The notes under the pieces are model-generated. The model was not told the DNA's origin, made no database searches, and saw only the letters and a list, made by a program, of their open reading frames with translations. A stretch of 64,000 nt of DNA. Origin: Mycobacterium kiyosense (GTDB lineage Bacteria; Actinomycetota; Actinomycetes; Mycobacteriales; Mycobacteriaceae). Numbering within the stretch: position 1 is the first letter of the stretch; each line of letters begins with the position of its first letter. The stretch spans positions 5,518,001 through 5,582,000 of the forward strand of contig AP025179.1 in assembly GCA_021654635.1 (NCBI GenBank). The letters run 5' to 3'. Below are positions 17,930 through 26,294 of the stretch, one piece after another. A program made the translations under genes and the position numbers.

Positions 17930-18024
17930 AGCGCGCTATTGATGGCATTCAGTTGCGCCGGGCGGTTCAGCCGCAGCACTTCCACACCGGAGCGTGGTGT
18001 CTCACGCACCAGCGTCTCCGTCAC
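17930..18024 (-). pseudogene. Enoyl-CoA hydratase gene, 5' portion
   Basis: A GTG at 18024 begins VTETLVRETPRSGVEVLRLNRPAQLNAINSAL, a typical crotonase N-terminus, and then runs into IS sequence. It is the missing start of the gene whose remainder is 14526-15216. Positions 17930-17935 are the right copy of the AGCGCG duplication. The 77-bp gap to the divergent DUF35-thiolase gene contains the promoter region and an ATTCTC half-site at 18042-18047. Confidence 0.92.
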
Positions 18025-18101
18025 CCAAAGATGATAACGTAATTCTCGTATTCGCATAACGGGCCTACCAATGCGGTGGCCGTTCTATTTGCGGAGGTGA
18101 C

Positions 18102-19757
18102 GTGTCAGCTGCACCGGGTCGCCCGCTGCCCCAGCTCACAGACGAGAACGAGTTCTTCTGGACCGCCGGCGCCGACGGGCAGTTGCGGTTCCGGGAATGC
18201 CGGGCCTGCCAGGCGCTGATCCATCCGCCCGCACCGGTTTGCCGGTACTGCCGCTCCCGCGACATCGGCGTGCGCGACGTTTCCGGCCGGGCGACGCTGG
18301 CCGGGTTCACCGTCAATCACCGCTTCAGCATCCCCGGCATGCCTGCGCCGTACGTGGTCGCTCAGGTGGCGATCGCCGAGGATCCGCGGGTTCGCCTGAC
18401 CACCAACATCGTGGACTCCGACCCAGAGGCGCTCGAGCTGGGCCAGCAGGTGCAGGTGGTCTTCGAGCAGGTCGATGACGTCTGGCTGCCGCTGTTCCGT
18501 CCGGTCCCCGGCGTCGACCCCGGCCCACTCCCCGACGACGCGATCGCCCCGGAACGTTTCGGCGAGCACGTCCGCCCGATGCTGACCACCGAGAAGTTCG
18601 AGGACAAGGTCGCCCTCACCGGTATCGGCATGTCGAAGATCGGCCGTCGCCAGATGCTGCCGCCGCTGTCGCTCACCATCGACGCCTGCGAGGCGGCGAT
18701 CGCCGACGCGGGACTGACCTTCGCCGACATCGACGGCCTGTCCACCTACCCCGGCGGCGGCAACCTGGGCGGATTCGGCGAGGGCGGGGTGACCGCGCTG
18801 GAAGCCGCGCTGGGCATCCGGCCGACCTGGCACAACGGCGGAATCGAGACGTTCGGCCCGGGCGGGTCGGTGATCGCGGCCATGCTGGCGGTGTCGGCCG
18901 GCCTGGCCCGGCACGTGCTGTGCTTCCGGACGCTGTGGGAAGCCACCTTCAACGAGCAGATGAAGCGGGGCAAGATCGTCCCGTCCGGCGGCCGCACCAC
19001 CAGCTGGCAGTGGCCGTTCGGCGCGACGTCCGCCGCACACACGCTGGCGCTCAACGCCCAGCGCCACTTCCACCGGTACGGCACCACCAAAGAGACGCTG
19101 GGCTGGATCGCGCTCAACCAGCGCGCCAACGCCGCACTGAACCCGACCGCGATCTATCGCGACCCGATGACGATGGAGGACTACCTGGGCGCCCGGCCCA
19201 TCACCACGCCGTTCGGGCTCTACGACTGCGACGTGCCCTGCGACGGCGCCGTCGCCGTCATCGTCTCGGCCGTCGACGCCGCCCGCGACCTGGCCAAGCC
19301 GCCGGTGCTGGTGGAAGCGGTGGGGACGCAGATCATCGAGCCCATCGACTGGGACCAGAGCACGTTGACCCACGAGCCGCAAGTACTGGGGCAAGCGGCG
19401 CATCTGTGGACACGCACCTCGCTGCGGCCCTCCGACGTCGACGTCGCCGAACTGTACGACGGGTTCACCATGAACTGCCTGTCCTGGATCGAGGCGCTGG
19501 GATTCTGCGGCATCGGTGAAGCCCGCGAATTCCTGGACGGCGGCCGCAACATCGCCCGCGACGGCGTGATCCCACTCAACACCCACGGCGGGCAGCTCTC
19601 GCACGGCCGCACGCACGGCATGGGTCTGCTGCACGAGGCGGTCACCCAGCTGCGCGGCGAGGCCGGCGCGCGCCAGGTCGCCGACGCCCGCGTCGGCGTG
19701 GTCAGCAGCGGCGGCCTCACGCCCAGCGGCGTGATCCTGCTCCGGGCCGACGCGTGA
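18102..19757 (+). CDS. DUF35 (Zn-ribbon/OB) - thiolase-like fusion, lipid-transfer-protein type
   Basis: The 551-residue protein joins two modules normally encoded separately. Residues 1 to about 150 are a DUF35 domain with a Zn ribbon (C33, C36, C47, C50) and an OB fold. Residues from about 165 on are a thiolase fold of the SCP-x/Ltp type, with the late segment NTHGGQLSHGRTHG. In steroid side-chain degradation, Ltp2-type thiolase homologues act as retro-aldolases only with a DUF35 partner, so a fused aldolase releasing a short acyl-CoA is a plausible role. The GTG start follows GGAGGTGAC. It overlaps the next hydrolase by 4 bp. Confidence 0.87.
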   Translation: MSAAPGRPLPQLTDENEFFWTAGADGQLRFRECRACQALIHPPAPVCRYCRSRDIGVRDVSGRATLAGFTVNHRFSIPGMPAPYVVAQVAIAEDPRVRLTTNIVDSDPEALELGQQVQVVFEQVDDVWLPLFRPVPGVDPGPLPDDAIAPERFGEHVRPMLTTEKFEDKVALTGIGMSKIGRRQMLPPLSLTIDACEAAIADAGLTFADIDGLSTYPGGGNLGGFGEGGVTALEAALGIRPTWHNGGIETFGPGGSVIAAMLAVSAGLARHVLCFRTLWEATFNEQMKRGKIVPSGGRTTSWQWPFGATSAAHTLALNAQRHFHRYGTTKETLGWIALNQRANAALNPTAIYRDPMTMEDYLGARPITTPFGLYDCDVPCDGAVAVIVSAVDAARDLAKPPVLVEAVGTQIIEPIDWDQSTLTHEPQVLGQAAHLWTRTSLRPSDVDVAELYDGFTMNCLSWIEALGFCGIGEAREFLDGGRNIARDGVIPLNTHGGQLSHGRTHGMGLLHEAVTQLRGEAGARQVADARVGVVSSGGLTPSGVILLRADA

Positions 19758-20649
19758 ACAGTCCGGTAAGACCACGGGTCGTCATCGTCGACGGTGTCCC
19801 CATGTCGGGCGTCATCGCCGAGGCCGACAACCCCAAAGCGGTGCTGCTGGCCATTCACGGCGGTGGCACCAGCGCCGTCTACTTCGACTGCCCCGGGCAT
19901 CCCGAGCTGTCACTGTTGCGGCTGGGAGCGACGCTGGGATTCACCGTCGTCGCGATCGACCGGCCGGGACACGGCAGCTCCGCGGCATATCCGGAGGCGG
20001 TGCAGACCCCCCGAGCAGCGCGTCGATCTCGCCTACGGCGCGCTCGACCGGATCTTGGGCGAGCGGCCCCGCGGTGCCGGGCTGTTCCTGCTGGGCCATT
20101 CGGGTGGGTGTGAACTGGCCACCCGGATGGCCGCCCACGCGGGCGACCACCGCGGCGCCGGCCTGCTGGGCCTGGAACTCGGTGGCACCGGCAGGCGCTA
20201 CCACGACGCCGCCAAACAGATCATGAAAGCGGCCGAGGTCAAGGAACGGCCACCGGGCACCCGCGAACTGCTGTGGGAGCCGACCCGGCTGTATCCCCCC
20301 GGACATCCTGCACGGCGTCACGAACTCGTCGTCGGCTCCGCCGTACGAACGGGACGTGGCGCTGAACTGGCCGCACCGCTATTTCCCGGAGCTGGCGCCC
20401 GCGGTCCGCGTGCCGGTGCGCTACAGCCTCGGCGAGCACGACAATGTCTTCCGGTCCGACCCGGCCGCGCTCGCCGAAATCGGCGGGATGTTCCAGACGG
20501 CACCGTCATTCGTCACCGAATTGCATTCCGACGCCGGACACAATCTGAGCCTCGGTCATTCCGCGGCCGACTACCACCGCACCGTATTCGCGTTCGTGGA
20601 CCAGTGCGTGAGCGCGCGCGGCGGCGCCGGTGCGCGGGAAGCCGGTTGA
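19754..20649 (+). CDS. Alpha/beta-hydrolase, two +1 frameshifts in C6 runs
   Basis: The protein is intact only if one C is removed from each of two six-C runs, 20007-20012 and 20295-20300. It then reads as a continuous 297-residue alpha/beta hydrolase: oxyanion HGGG near residue 34, nucleophile elbow GHSGG (LLGHSGGCEL) in the second frame, and a catalytic His in DAGHNLSLGH in the third. Both breaks sit in identical sequence contexts, which points to sequence error rather than decay. The GTG start overlaps the DUF35-thiolase stop by 4 bp, so the two are likely cotranscribed. Confidence 0.78.
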
Positions 20650-20709
20650 TGCTTCCGATTCGGGTCTTTCGGTCCTTTCCGCAACGCCCGGAAGCCGCTA
20701 CCGTTAGCG

Positions 20710-20733
20710 TTACAGTCAGACGTTCAGCTGTAA
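20710..20733. promoter_or_regulatory. Inverted repeat TTACAG-N12-CTGTAA upstream of P450
   Basis: This perfect 6-bp dyad ends 37 bp before the P450 start at 20771 and lies in the only AT-richer stretch of the gap. It is a candidate operator or part of the P450-ferredoxin promoter. Confidence 0.4.
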
Positions 20734-20770
20734 TGGTGTCAGCCCGCAGCTCATCAGCGAGGAGCGTTCC

Positions 20771-21976
20771 ATGACCAAATCGAAGGTCACCTTCGATCCC
20801 TTCTCCGAGGACTTCTTCAACGGCGCCTGGGATACCTACCGGCGCATGCAGGAGGAAGCGCCGGTCTATTACAGCGAGGAGTACGACTTCTATGCGCTGA
20901 CCCGCCACGCGGACGTCGCCGCGGGCTTGAAGAACTTCGAGACCTACTCCTCGGCCTTCGGCATCGACCTGTCGATGGTGCGCACCGGCAGGCCGCCGGA
21001 GCAGAAGTCGATCATCTTCATGGACCCGCCGGACCACCGGCACATGCGCAGCCTGCTCAACAAGGTGTTCACCCCCCGCGCGATCCAATCCCAGCGCGAG
21101 ATGGTCGGCCAGAAGATCGACAAGTACCTGGCCAAGGTGGACCCGGAGAACTTCGATGTGGTGCAGGACTTCTCCGGCCCGTTCCCGGTCGAGGTGATCA
21201 CCACGATGCTCGGCGTGCCGGAAGAGAACGCCCAGCGGATCCGCTACCTGATCGACGAGTCACTGCATCGCGAGCCCGGGCAAGTCGAGGTCGGCGAACG
21301 CGGCATGCAGGCCAACATCGAAACCGGGATGCTCTATTACGACATCCTGCAACAGCGCCGTGCCGAACCGCAGGACGACCTGTTCACCAAGCTGATCAAC
21401 GCCGAGATCACCCGCGAGGACGGCCATCCCACCAAGCTGGACGACGTCGAAATCGCGGGATTCGCAACACTTTTGGGCGGTGCCGGCGCCGAAACCGTCA
21501 CCAAGCTGATCGGCAACGCACCGGTGGTGTTCGCGCGGTTCCCCGGCGAGTGGCAGAAACTGCTCGACGACCGCAGCAAGATTCCCGCCGCGGTCGAGGA
21601 ACTGCTGCGCTACGAGGCGCCGTCGCAGTACCAGGTCCGCTGCTCGGTCAAAGATGTTGAGCTGCACGGAGTCACCATCCCGGCGATGAAACCGGTGTTC
21701 CTGATCAACGGAGCGGCCAACCGCGACCCGCGGGCGTGGACCGACCCCGACACCTTCAACATCGACCGCAACAGTCACGAGGCGCTGAACCTGAGCTTCG
21801 GCTACGGAATACACAGCTGTCTGGGCGCGGCGCTGGCCCGGATGGAGAGCGCGATCGCGCTGGACAAGCTGCTGGACTTCATGCCCCGCTACGAGGTGGA
21901 CTGGGAGAACTGCAACCGCGTGCAGATGCAGAATGTCGCGGGCTGGAAGAACGTGCCGGTGAAGGTAGTCCGATGA
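20771..21976 (+). CDS. Cytochrome P450
   Basis: The 401-residue soluble bacterial P450 has the I-helix oxygen-activation motif GGAGAETV (236-243), an ExxR motif in EELLR and the heme loop FGYGIHSCLG with the thiolate ligand C350. It would hydroxylate an unactivated carbon using electrons from a ferredoxin. The next gene, overlapping by 4 bp, encodes such a ferredoxin, so the pair is translationally coupled. The ATG follows GAGGAGCG. The CYP family number cannot be fixed without comparison. Confidence 0.95.
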   Translation: MTKSKVTFDPFSEDFFNGAWDTYRRMQEEAPVYYSEEYDFYALTRHADVAAGLKNFETYSSAFGIDLSMVRTGRPPEQKSIIFMDPPDHRHMRSLLNKVFTPRAIQSQREMVGQKIDKYLAKVDPENFDVVQDFSGPFPVEVITTMLGVPEENAQRIRYLIDESLHREPGQVEVGERGMQANIETGMLYYDILQQRRAEPQDDLFTKLINAEITREDGHPTKLDDVEIAGFATLLGGAGAETVTKLIGNAPVVFARFPGEWQKLLDDRSKIPAAVEELLRYEAPSQYQVRCSVKDVELHGVTIPAMKPVFLINGAANRDPRAWTDPDTFNIDRNSHEALNLSFGYGIHSCLGAALARMESAIALDKLLDFMPRYEVDWENCNRVQMQNVAGWKNVPVKVVR

Positions 21977-22168
21977 GGATCGAAGTCGACTGGGACCTGT
22001 GTGAAAGCAACGGCGTGTGCATGGGCATCATCCCCGGAGGTATTCGAACTCGGCGACGACGACATGCTGACGGTGCACCGGACCGAGGTCACCCCGGACA
22101 TCGAGGAGCAGGTGCGCGAGGCCGTTCGACAATGCCCGCGCCAAGCGATCCTGCTCGTCGAGGACTAG
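21973..22168 (+). CDS. 3Fe-4S ferredoxin, frameshifted (partner of upstream P450)
   Basis: ATG at 21973 opens MRIEVDWDLCESNGVCMGII, with the first two cluster cysteines (C10-ESN-GV-C16, Asn at the variable position). The expected PEVFELGDDD then appears one base out of frame after CCCCGG at 22032-22037. Removing one base gives 64 residues ending RQCPRQAILLVED with the third cysteine in CP. Without correction the cluster could not be completed. It should supply electrons to the P450 at 20771. Confidence 0.85.
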
Positions 22169-22178
22169 AAACCCCTCC

Positions 22179-22367
22179 TCAACGCTCCTTGATCGCCTGC
22201 TCCGGACAGCATTCGATGGCCTCACGGGTAGCCGCCTCGAATTCGGTTGGAATTTCCGAGGTTATCGCCTCGGCGTAGCCGTCGTCGGTGAGGGTGAACA
22301 CTTCCGGGCACAACGTCAGGCACATGCCGTGCCCGCGGCAGAACCCGTCGTCGACCCAGACCTTCAT
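22179..22367 (-). CDS. 3Fe-4S ferredoxin (partner of P450 at 22364)
   Basis: The 62-residue protein has C10-RGH-GM-C16 and CC-PEQA near the end, with His at the variable position of the CXX?XXC(X)nCP motif and an extra Cys at residue 20. The ATG start overlaps the stop of the P450 gene by 4 bp, the standard P450-ferredoxin coupling. It lies 10 bp from the convergent frameshifted ferredoxin, so two P450-ferredoxin pairs meet tail to tail here. Confidence 0.92.
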   Translation of the reverse strand: MKVWVDDGFCRGHGMCLTLCPEVFTLTDDGYAEAITSEIPTEFEAATREAIECCPEQAIKER

Positions 22368-23647
22368 GCCGGCGTGAACTCCAGGTGCAACTCGGTCAGG
22401 CCACGCAGGATGTAGGTCGGAACGTATTGGTAGCGGCGCTGATTCTCGGGACCGTGCACCTGTTCGTCGACTTTGATCTCGGAGGTCCGGTCCAGCAGCC
22501 GCTCGATCGCCACCCGGGTCTCGGCCCGTGCCAACGGGGCGCCGGGGCAGCTGTGAATGCCGCGGCCGAACGAGATGTGCTGCCGGGCGTTCTTGCGGGC
22601 CGGGTCGAAGGTGGCCGGGTCGTCGAAGCGGCGCGGGTCGCGGTTGGCCGCGGCTTGCACGATCATCACCGTGGTTCCCGACGGCAGATCGACACCACCG
22701 ACATTGACCGGCACCCGGTTCATCCGGAAGTCGCCCTTGACCGGGCTCTCGATGCGCAGCGATTCCTCGATGAAGTTGGGGATCAGGCTGCGGTCCTTGC
22801 GCAACTGCGCCTGGATGTCGGGGCGCTCCCCGAGCGTCTGCAGCGCGGCCCCGAGCAGCCGGACGGTGGTCTCCTGCCCGGCCGAGAACACGTTACTGGC
22901 AACGCGCGCAACGTCTTCGACCTCCGGAATGGACCCGTCCGGATATGTGGCCGTGGCCAGGCCGGTGAGCACGTCGTCGCGGGGCTCGCGGCGGCGATCC
23001 CGGACATAGTCGGAGAACAGGCCGTAGAGGAATTCCAGCGGGCTGTGCGCCAGCGCTTCCTTGCCGGTGCCGCCGATGCCGCCGCCGGAGTGCTCGCGGA
23101 TGCCCTTGACGAACTTGTCCCGGTCCTCCATCGGCACACCCAGCAGGTCGGCGATGACGAGCAGCGTGAACGGGCCGGCGAACCCTTTGATGAACTCGCC
23201 CTTGCCCGGCGCCAGGAAGTCGTCGAGCACCTGATCGGCCAGCGCCCACATCGCGTCCTCGTTCTCCTTGAGGCGCTTGGGGGTGATCAACCGCATCAGC
23301 AGCGAGCGGTGGTTGGTGTGGGTGGGCGGGTCCAGGGTCGGCGGCTGGTCGCTGAACGGCAGCTTGTCGCGGTTCTGCTCGATCAGCTCGGTGAGGTCGG
23401 AGTCGCCCAGCCCTTCCAGTGACACCGGGAAGCCCGGGAAGGGTCCGGTCACCGAGATGCACGACGACCAGGTATCGGCGTCGTTCAGCACGGCGCAGGC
23501 TTCTTCCCAGCCGGTCACCATGGTGACGCCGTGGTGCTCTTCGCGCGTGACGGGGCACTGCTGGCGAAGGGCCTCGTAGTACGGGTAAGGATCCTGGACC
23601 AGCTGCTTGTCGCGGAAAAAGTCCAGCTCGGTGAGGTCGTTCACCAT
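22364..23647 (-). CDS. Cytochrome P450
   Basis: The P450 has an I-helix FSAGQETTVR, ExxR in EESLR, and the heme loop SFGRGIHSCPG with C367 as the iron ligand. The chosen ATG at 23647 (MVNDLTELDFF) has AAGGAG 8 bp upstream; the frame stays open to 23689. The product is 427 residues. Its ferredoxin follows with a 4-bp overlap. An imperfect copy of the GAGAAT-N3-ATTCTC palindrome lies at 23673-23687, so it may belong to the regulon described for the 36-kb TetR. Confidence 0.95.
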   Translation of the reverse strand: MVNDLTELDFFRDKQLVQDPYPYYEALRQQCPVTREEHHGVTMVTGWEEACAVLNDADTWSSCISVTGPFPGFPVSLEGLGDSDLTELIEQNRDKLPFSDQPPTLDPPTHTNHRSLLMRLITPKRLKENEDAMWALADQVLDDFLAPGKGEFIKGFAGPFTLLVIADLLGVPMEDRDKFVKGIREHSGGGIGGTGKEALAHSPLEFLYGLFSDYVRDRRREPRDDVLTGLATATYPDGSIPEVEDVARVASNVFSAGQETTVRLLGAALQTLGERPDIQAQLRKDRSLIPNFIEESLRIESPVKGDFRMNRVPVNVGGVDLPSGTTVMIVQAAANRDPRRFDDPATFDPARKNARQHISFGRGIHSCPGAPLARAETRVAIERLLDRTSEIKVDEQVHGPENQRRYQYVPTYILRGLTELHLEFTPA

Positions 23648-23672
23648 CTGCAGCTCCTTGATCTCAGCTAGC

Positions 23673-23687
23673 GAGAATCTGGCTCTC
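23673..23687. promoter_or_regulatory. Imperfect GAGAAT-N3-ATTCTC-like site
   Basis: The sequence GAGAAT-CTG-GCTCTC matches the perfect sites at 29137, 36212 and 37068 in 10 of 12 arm positions. It sits 26 bp upstream of the P450 start. Confidence 0.4.
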
Positions 23688-23860
23688 ATTGTTGAGTATT
23701 ACATTTTCACAGGCGCCGGCGAAATCGCAACGGCGATTGCGAGGACATCCGGGCCCGCCGGGTCCGGTCGGGCGCCGAGCCGGCCGCCGACTGCGAAATG
23801 CCCGACGCGACACGCCGATCGAGCGTCGCGGCATGCACCGTGGGCGCCGACGGCGCTGCG

Positions 23861-24364
23861 TCAGGCCGGCAGCAGGTCGGCCGCAACCGACCGGCAGGCC
23901 ATCAAGCCGCTGCGGAACGACTCGACCGGACCGATGGAGCTCAGCGGCGCCGCGGCCGCGGCCAGCGCCCGCGCCTTGAACTTGCGGGCCGCCATGCTCA
24001 GCTGGTGCTGCACCCGGCCCACGCTGTCGTCCAGTTCGGCCGGCCAGGTCTTGCCCCACAGGATGACTTCGGTGACGCCGTGGTCCAGGGCCTGCAACAC
24101 CCCCGCGCGCACCCGCGGGTCCGAGCCGACCAGGTCGGCCGCGGCCGCCAACGCCTGCGGCCGGGGTCGCGTCTGCGCCGAGGCCAGTGCCAATTCCAGG
24201 TCGAGCGTCTTCGCGCCCAGGATGTGCAGCGGCCGGTCGTCGGGGTGGTCGGTCAGCAGCACGGTGACGTCCCAGCCGGCCATCGACCGGTCGAACAGCC
24301 AGCCCCCGGCAAACGTCACGACATCGGCGACGCTGGAGGCCACGACGTCGAGGCGGTACCTCAT
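23861..24364 (-). CDS. Conserved hypothetical protein (possible DsrE/peroxiredoxin-like fold)
   Basis: An ATG at 24364 begins MRYRLDVVASSVADVV and gives 167 residues. It shows GWDVTVLLTDHPDDRPLHILGAKTLDLE, then an Ala-rich helical region and a cysteine in LMACRSVAADLL. There is no clear motif; repeated alpha/beta elements are visible, so the fold suggestion is weak. It overlaps the TetR gene stop by 4 bp and would be cotranscribed with it. Function unknown. Confidence 0.7.
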   Translation of the reverse strand: MRYRLDVVASSVADVVTFAGGWLFDRSMAGWDVTVLLTDHPDDRPLHILGAKTLDLELALASAQTRPRPQALAAAADLVGSDPRVRAGVLQALDHGVTEVILWGKTWPAELDDSVGRVQHQLSMAARKFKARALAAAAAPLSSIGPVESFRSGLMACRSVAADLLPA

Positions 24365-24972
24365 GTCGTGCTCGCTGCCGACGGGGAGAAGTCGCGCGCC
24401 AGAGACTCCGCGTACTCCTTGAACACCTCGGCCAGTGGTATCGACGGGTCGAGCAACCATGTCATTTCCATTCCGTGGGTGAAGGCGAGGATTTCCACCG
24501 CCTTGACGGCTGGGTCTATGTCATCGCGATACCGGCCTTCGGCCTGACCTCGGCGGATGGCGGCAGCGACGATTTCGGTGGCGTCCCGCTGGCGGGTGAC
24601 CAGACGGTCGTGCAGCGGCGCGTCGGGGTCGATGTTCTCCACCAACAGCACGGTGAACGTGCCGACCAGTTCCGGCGCCCGGTTGAACCGGTCGGCGACC
24701 TGCGCGATCTCGCCGAGCAGATCGCCGCCGCGGTCGGAGTGCGTGTCGTCGTCGAGGTCACGGGCATCCAGCACCGCGTGCAGCAACTGTTCCTTGGACT
24801 CGAAGTGGTGCAGCAGCCCGGCCGGGCTCACCCCGGCCTCCCTGGCGATCTGGGCCAGGGTGGTGGTGCGCCATCCGTTGCGAGACAGCAGTCGTTGTGC
24901 CACCGCGAGGATCCGCTGCTTACGGTCCTCGCCCTTGGCGAGCAGCGTGTCGTACGGCCGCGCTTCGGGCAC
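24361..24972 (-). CDS. TetR-family transcriptional regulator
   Basis: The 203-residue regulator has its helix-turn-helix at about 39-58 (LAQIAREAGVSPAGLLHHF). GTG at 24972 (VPEARPYDTLLAKG) is chosen because the open frame further upstream has no coding character and crosses the operator. A perfect 9-bp inverted repeat at 25001-25024, 28 bp before this start, is its likely operator. It is followed by the overlapping hypothetical gene and preceded by the thiolase and acyl-CoA dehydrogenase in the same direction. Confidence 0.9.
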   Translation of the reverse strand: MPEARPYDTLLAKGEDRKQRILAVAQRLLSRNGWRTTTLAQIAREAGVSPAGLLHHFESKEQLLHAVLDARDLDDDTHSDRGGDLLGEIAQVADRFNRAPELVGTFTVLLVENIDPDAPLHDRLVTRQRDATEIVAAAIRRGQAEGRYRDDIDPAVKAVEILAFTHGMEMTWLLDPSIPLAEVFKEYAESLARDFSPSAASTT

Positions 24973-25000
24973 CGCGCTCCTAGGAATTGGGCTGTAGCAA

Positions 25001-25024
25001 AACCTACTGAACACACAGTAGGTT
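25001..25024. promoter_or_regulatory. Operator AACCTACTG-N6-CAGTAGGTT
   Basis: A perfect 9-bp dyad with 6-nt spacing lies just upstream of the TetR start. It is a typical TetR-type operator and suggests autoregulation. Partial outer symmetry (GTAGC near 24995, GCTAC near 25031) extends the dyad. Confidence 0.7.
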
Positions 25025-25063
25025 GGTTTGGCTACGCTGACAAGGGGGTGGCGGCGCCGATTT

Positions 25064-26212
25064 TCAGCCGACCAGCTCGACGATCGTCGCGTTGGCGGTA
25101 CCGCCGCCCTCACACATGGTCTGCAGCCCGAATCGGATGCCGTTGGCGCGCATGTGGTGGATCATCCGCGTCATCAGCACCGCACCGGAAGCACCCAACG
25201 GGTGGCCCAGCGCGATGGCGCCGCCCAGCGGATTGAGCCGTTCGGGCTCCGCGCCGGTCTCGGCGAGCCAGGCCAACGGCACCGGCGCGAAGGCCTCGTT
25301 GACTTCGAAGACCCCGACGTCGCCGATCTTGATGCCGGACTTGGCCAGCACCTTCTTGGTGGCCGGAATGGGGCCGGTCAGCATCAGCACCGGGTCGGCG
25401 CCGGTGACCGCTCCGGCGCGATAGCGCACGATCGGCGTCAGCCCCATTTCCAGCGCCAGGTCGGAGGTGGTCACCAACAGCGCGGCCGCACCGTCGGAGA
25501 TCTGCGAGGAGTTGCCCGCGTGGATCACCCCGTCCTCGGCGAAGGCCGGTTTGAGCCCGGCCAACTTCTCGACGCTGGTGCCGCGCCGCACCCCTTCGTC
25601 GGCGTCGACGACGGCCGCTTCCCCGGGGAAGACCGGCACGATCTGCTCGGTGAAGGCGCCGCTGTCCTGCGCGGCGGCGGCGCGCTCGTGGGACAAGGCG
25701 GAGTACTCGTCCAGCCGGGTGCGGGAGAGCCCCCACTTCTTGGCGATCAGCTCCGCCGACAGACCCTGGTTGAACGAGAAATTGTCATAGCGGGCAAGGA
25801 CTTTCGGGCCGTAGGGCATGCCGGTCGCCCGCGCCGCCCCGAGCGGGACGCGGCTCATCACCTCGACGCCGCCGGCCACCACGACGTCCTGCTGACCCGA
25901 CATCACCGCATGCACGGCGAAGTCCAGAGCCTGCTGGCTGGACCCGCACGCCCGGTTGACCGTGGTGCCCGGGATGCTCTCCGGCCAACCCGCCGCCAGC
26001 ACGGCGAAGCGCCCGATGTTGCTGGACTGGTCGCCGACCTGGGATACGCAACCCCAGATCACGTCGTCGACGATCTCGGGGCTGACGCCGGTGCGTTCCA
26101 GCAGTTCGTTGAGGACCACGGCGGACAGGTCGGCGGCGTGCATGCCGGACAAACCGCCGTTGCGTTTACCCACCGGGGTGCGCACGGCTTCGACGATGAC
26201 CGTTTCACGCAT
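25064..26212 (-). CDS. Acetyl-CoA acetyltransferase (thiolase)
   Basis: The 382-residue enzyme has all three thiolase signatures: nucleophile C89 in NRACGSS, GHPLGASG with the catalytic His, and the late Cys in CEGGGTANA. It cleaves 3-ketoacyl-CoA to acetyl-CoA or condenses two acyl-CoAs; in this catabolic setting cleavage is more likely. The start is ATG 26212 (MRETVIVEAVRTP), the standard family N-terminus. It is preceded by an acyl-CoA dehydrogenase in the same direction, with a strong hairpin between them. Confidence 0.93.
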   Translation of the reverse strand: MRETVIVEAVRTPVGKRNGGLSGMHAADLSAVVLNELLERTGVSPEIVDDVIWGCVSQVGDQSSNIGRFAVLAAGWPESIPGTTVNRACGSSQQALDFAVHAVMSGQQDVVVAGGVEVMSRVPLGAARATGMPYGPKVLARYDNFSFNQGLSAELIAKKWGLSRTRLDEYSALSHERAAAAQDSGAFTEQIVPVFPGEAAVVDADEGVRRGTSVEKLAGLKPAFAEDGVIHAGNSSQISDGAAALLVTTSDLALEMGLTPIVRYRAGAVTGADPVLMLTGPIPATKKVLAKSGIKIGDVGVFEVNEAFAPVPLAWLAETGAEPERLNPLGGAIALGHPLGASGAVLMTRMIHHMRANGIRFGLQTMCEGGGTANATIVELVG

Positions 26213-26237
26213 GTTCGGCCGCCTCTCGCTCGCCGAA

Positions 26238-26272
26238 GTGCACTGCGGGCGAAAAACCCGCCGCCAGTGCAC
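26238..26272. terminator. Intergenic hairpin between acyl-CoA dehydrogenase and thiolase
   Basis: Outer arms GTGCACTG and CAGTGCAC enclose inner CGGG...CCCG with an A-rich loop. The stem is strong but lacks a T-tract in either direction, so it could be a terminator, an attenuating structure or a dispersed palindrome. Confidence 0.4.
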
Positions 26273-26294
26273 GTTCGATGATCAACAACCTACG

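Noticed and set aside
18105..19775. Minus-strand frame opposite the DUF35-thiolase gene
   Set aside because: It is rich in His, Arg and Gly without motifs, as expected for antisense of a high-GC gene.
20771..23647. Known KstR/KstR2 cholesterol-regulon operators
   Set aside because: I looked for TnnAACnnGTTnnA-like and AnCAAGnnCTTGnT-like sites in the promoter gaps and saw none, so a link to the classical cholesterol regulon is not supported.
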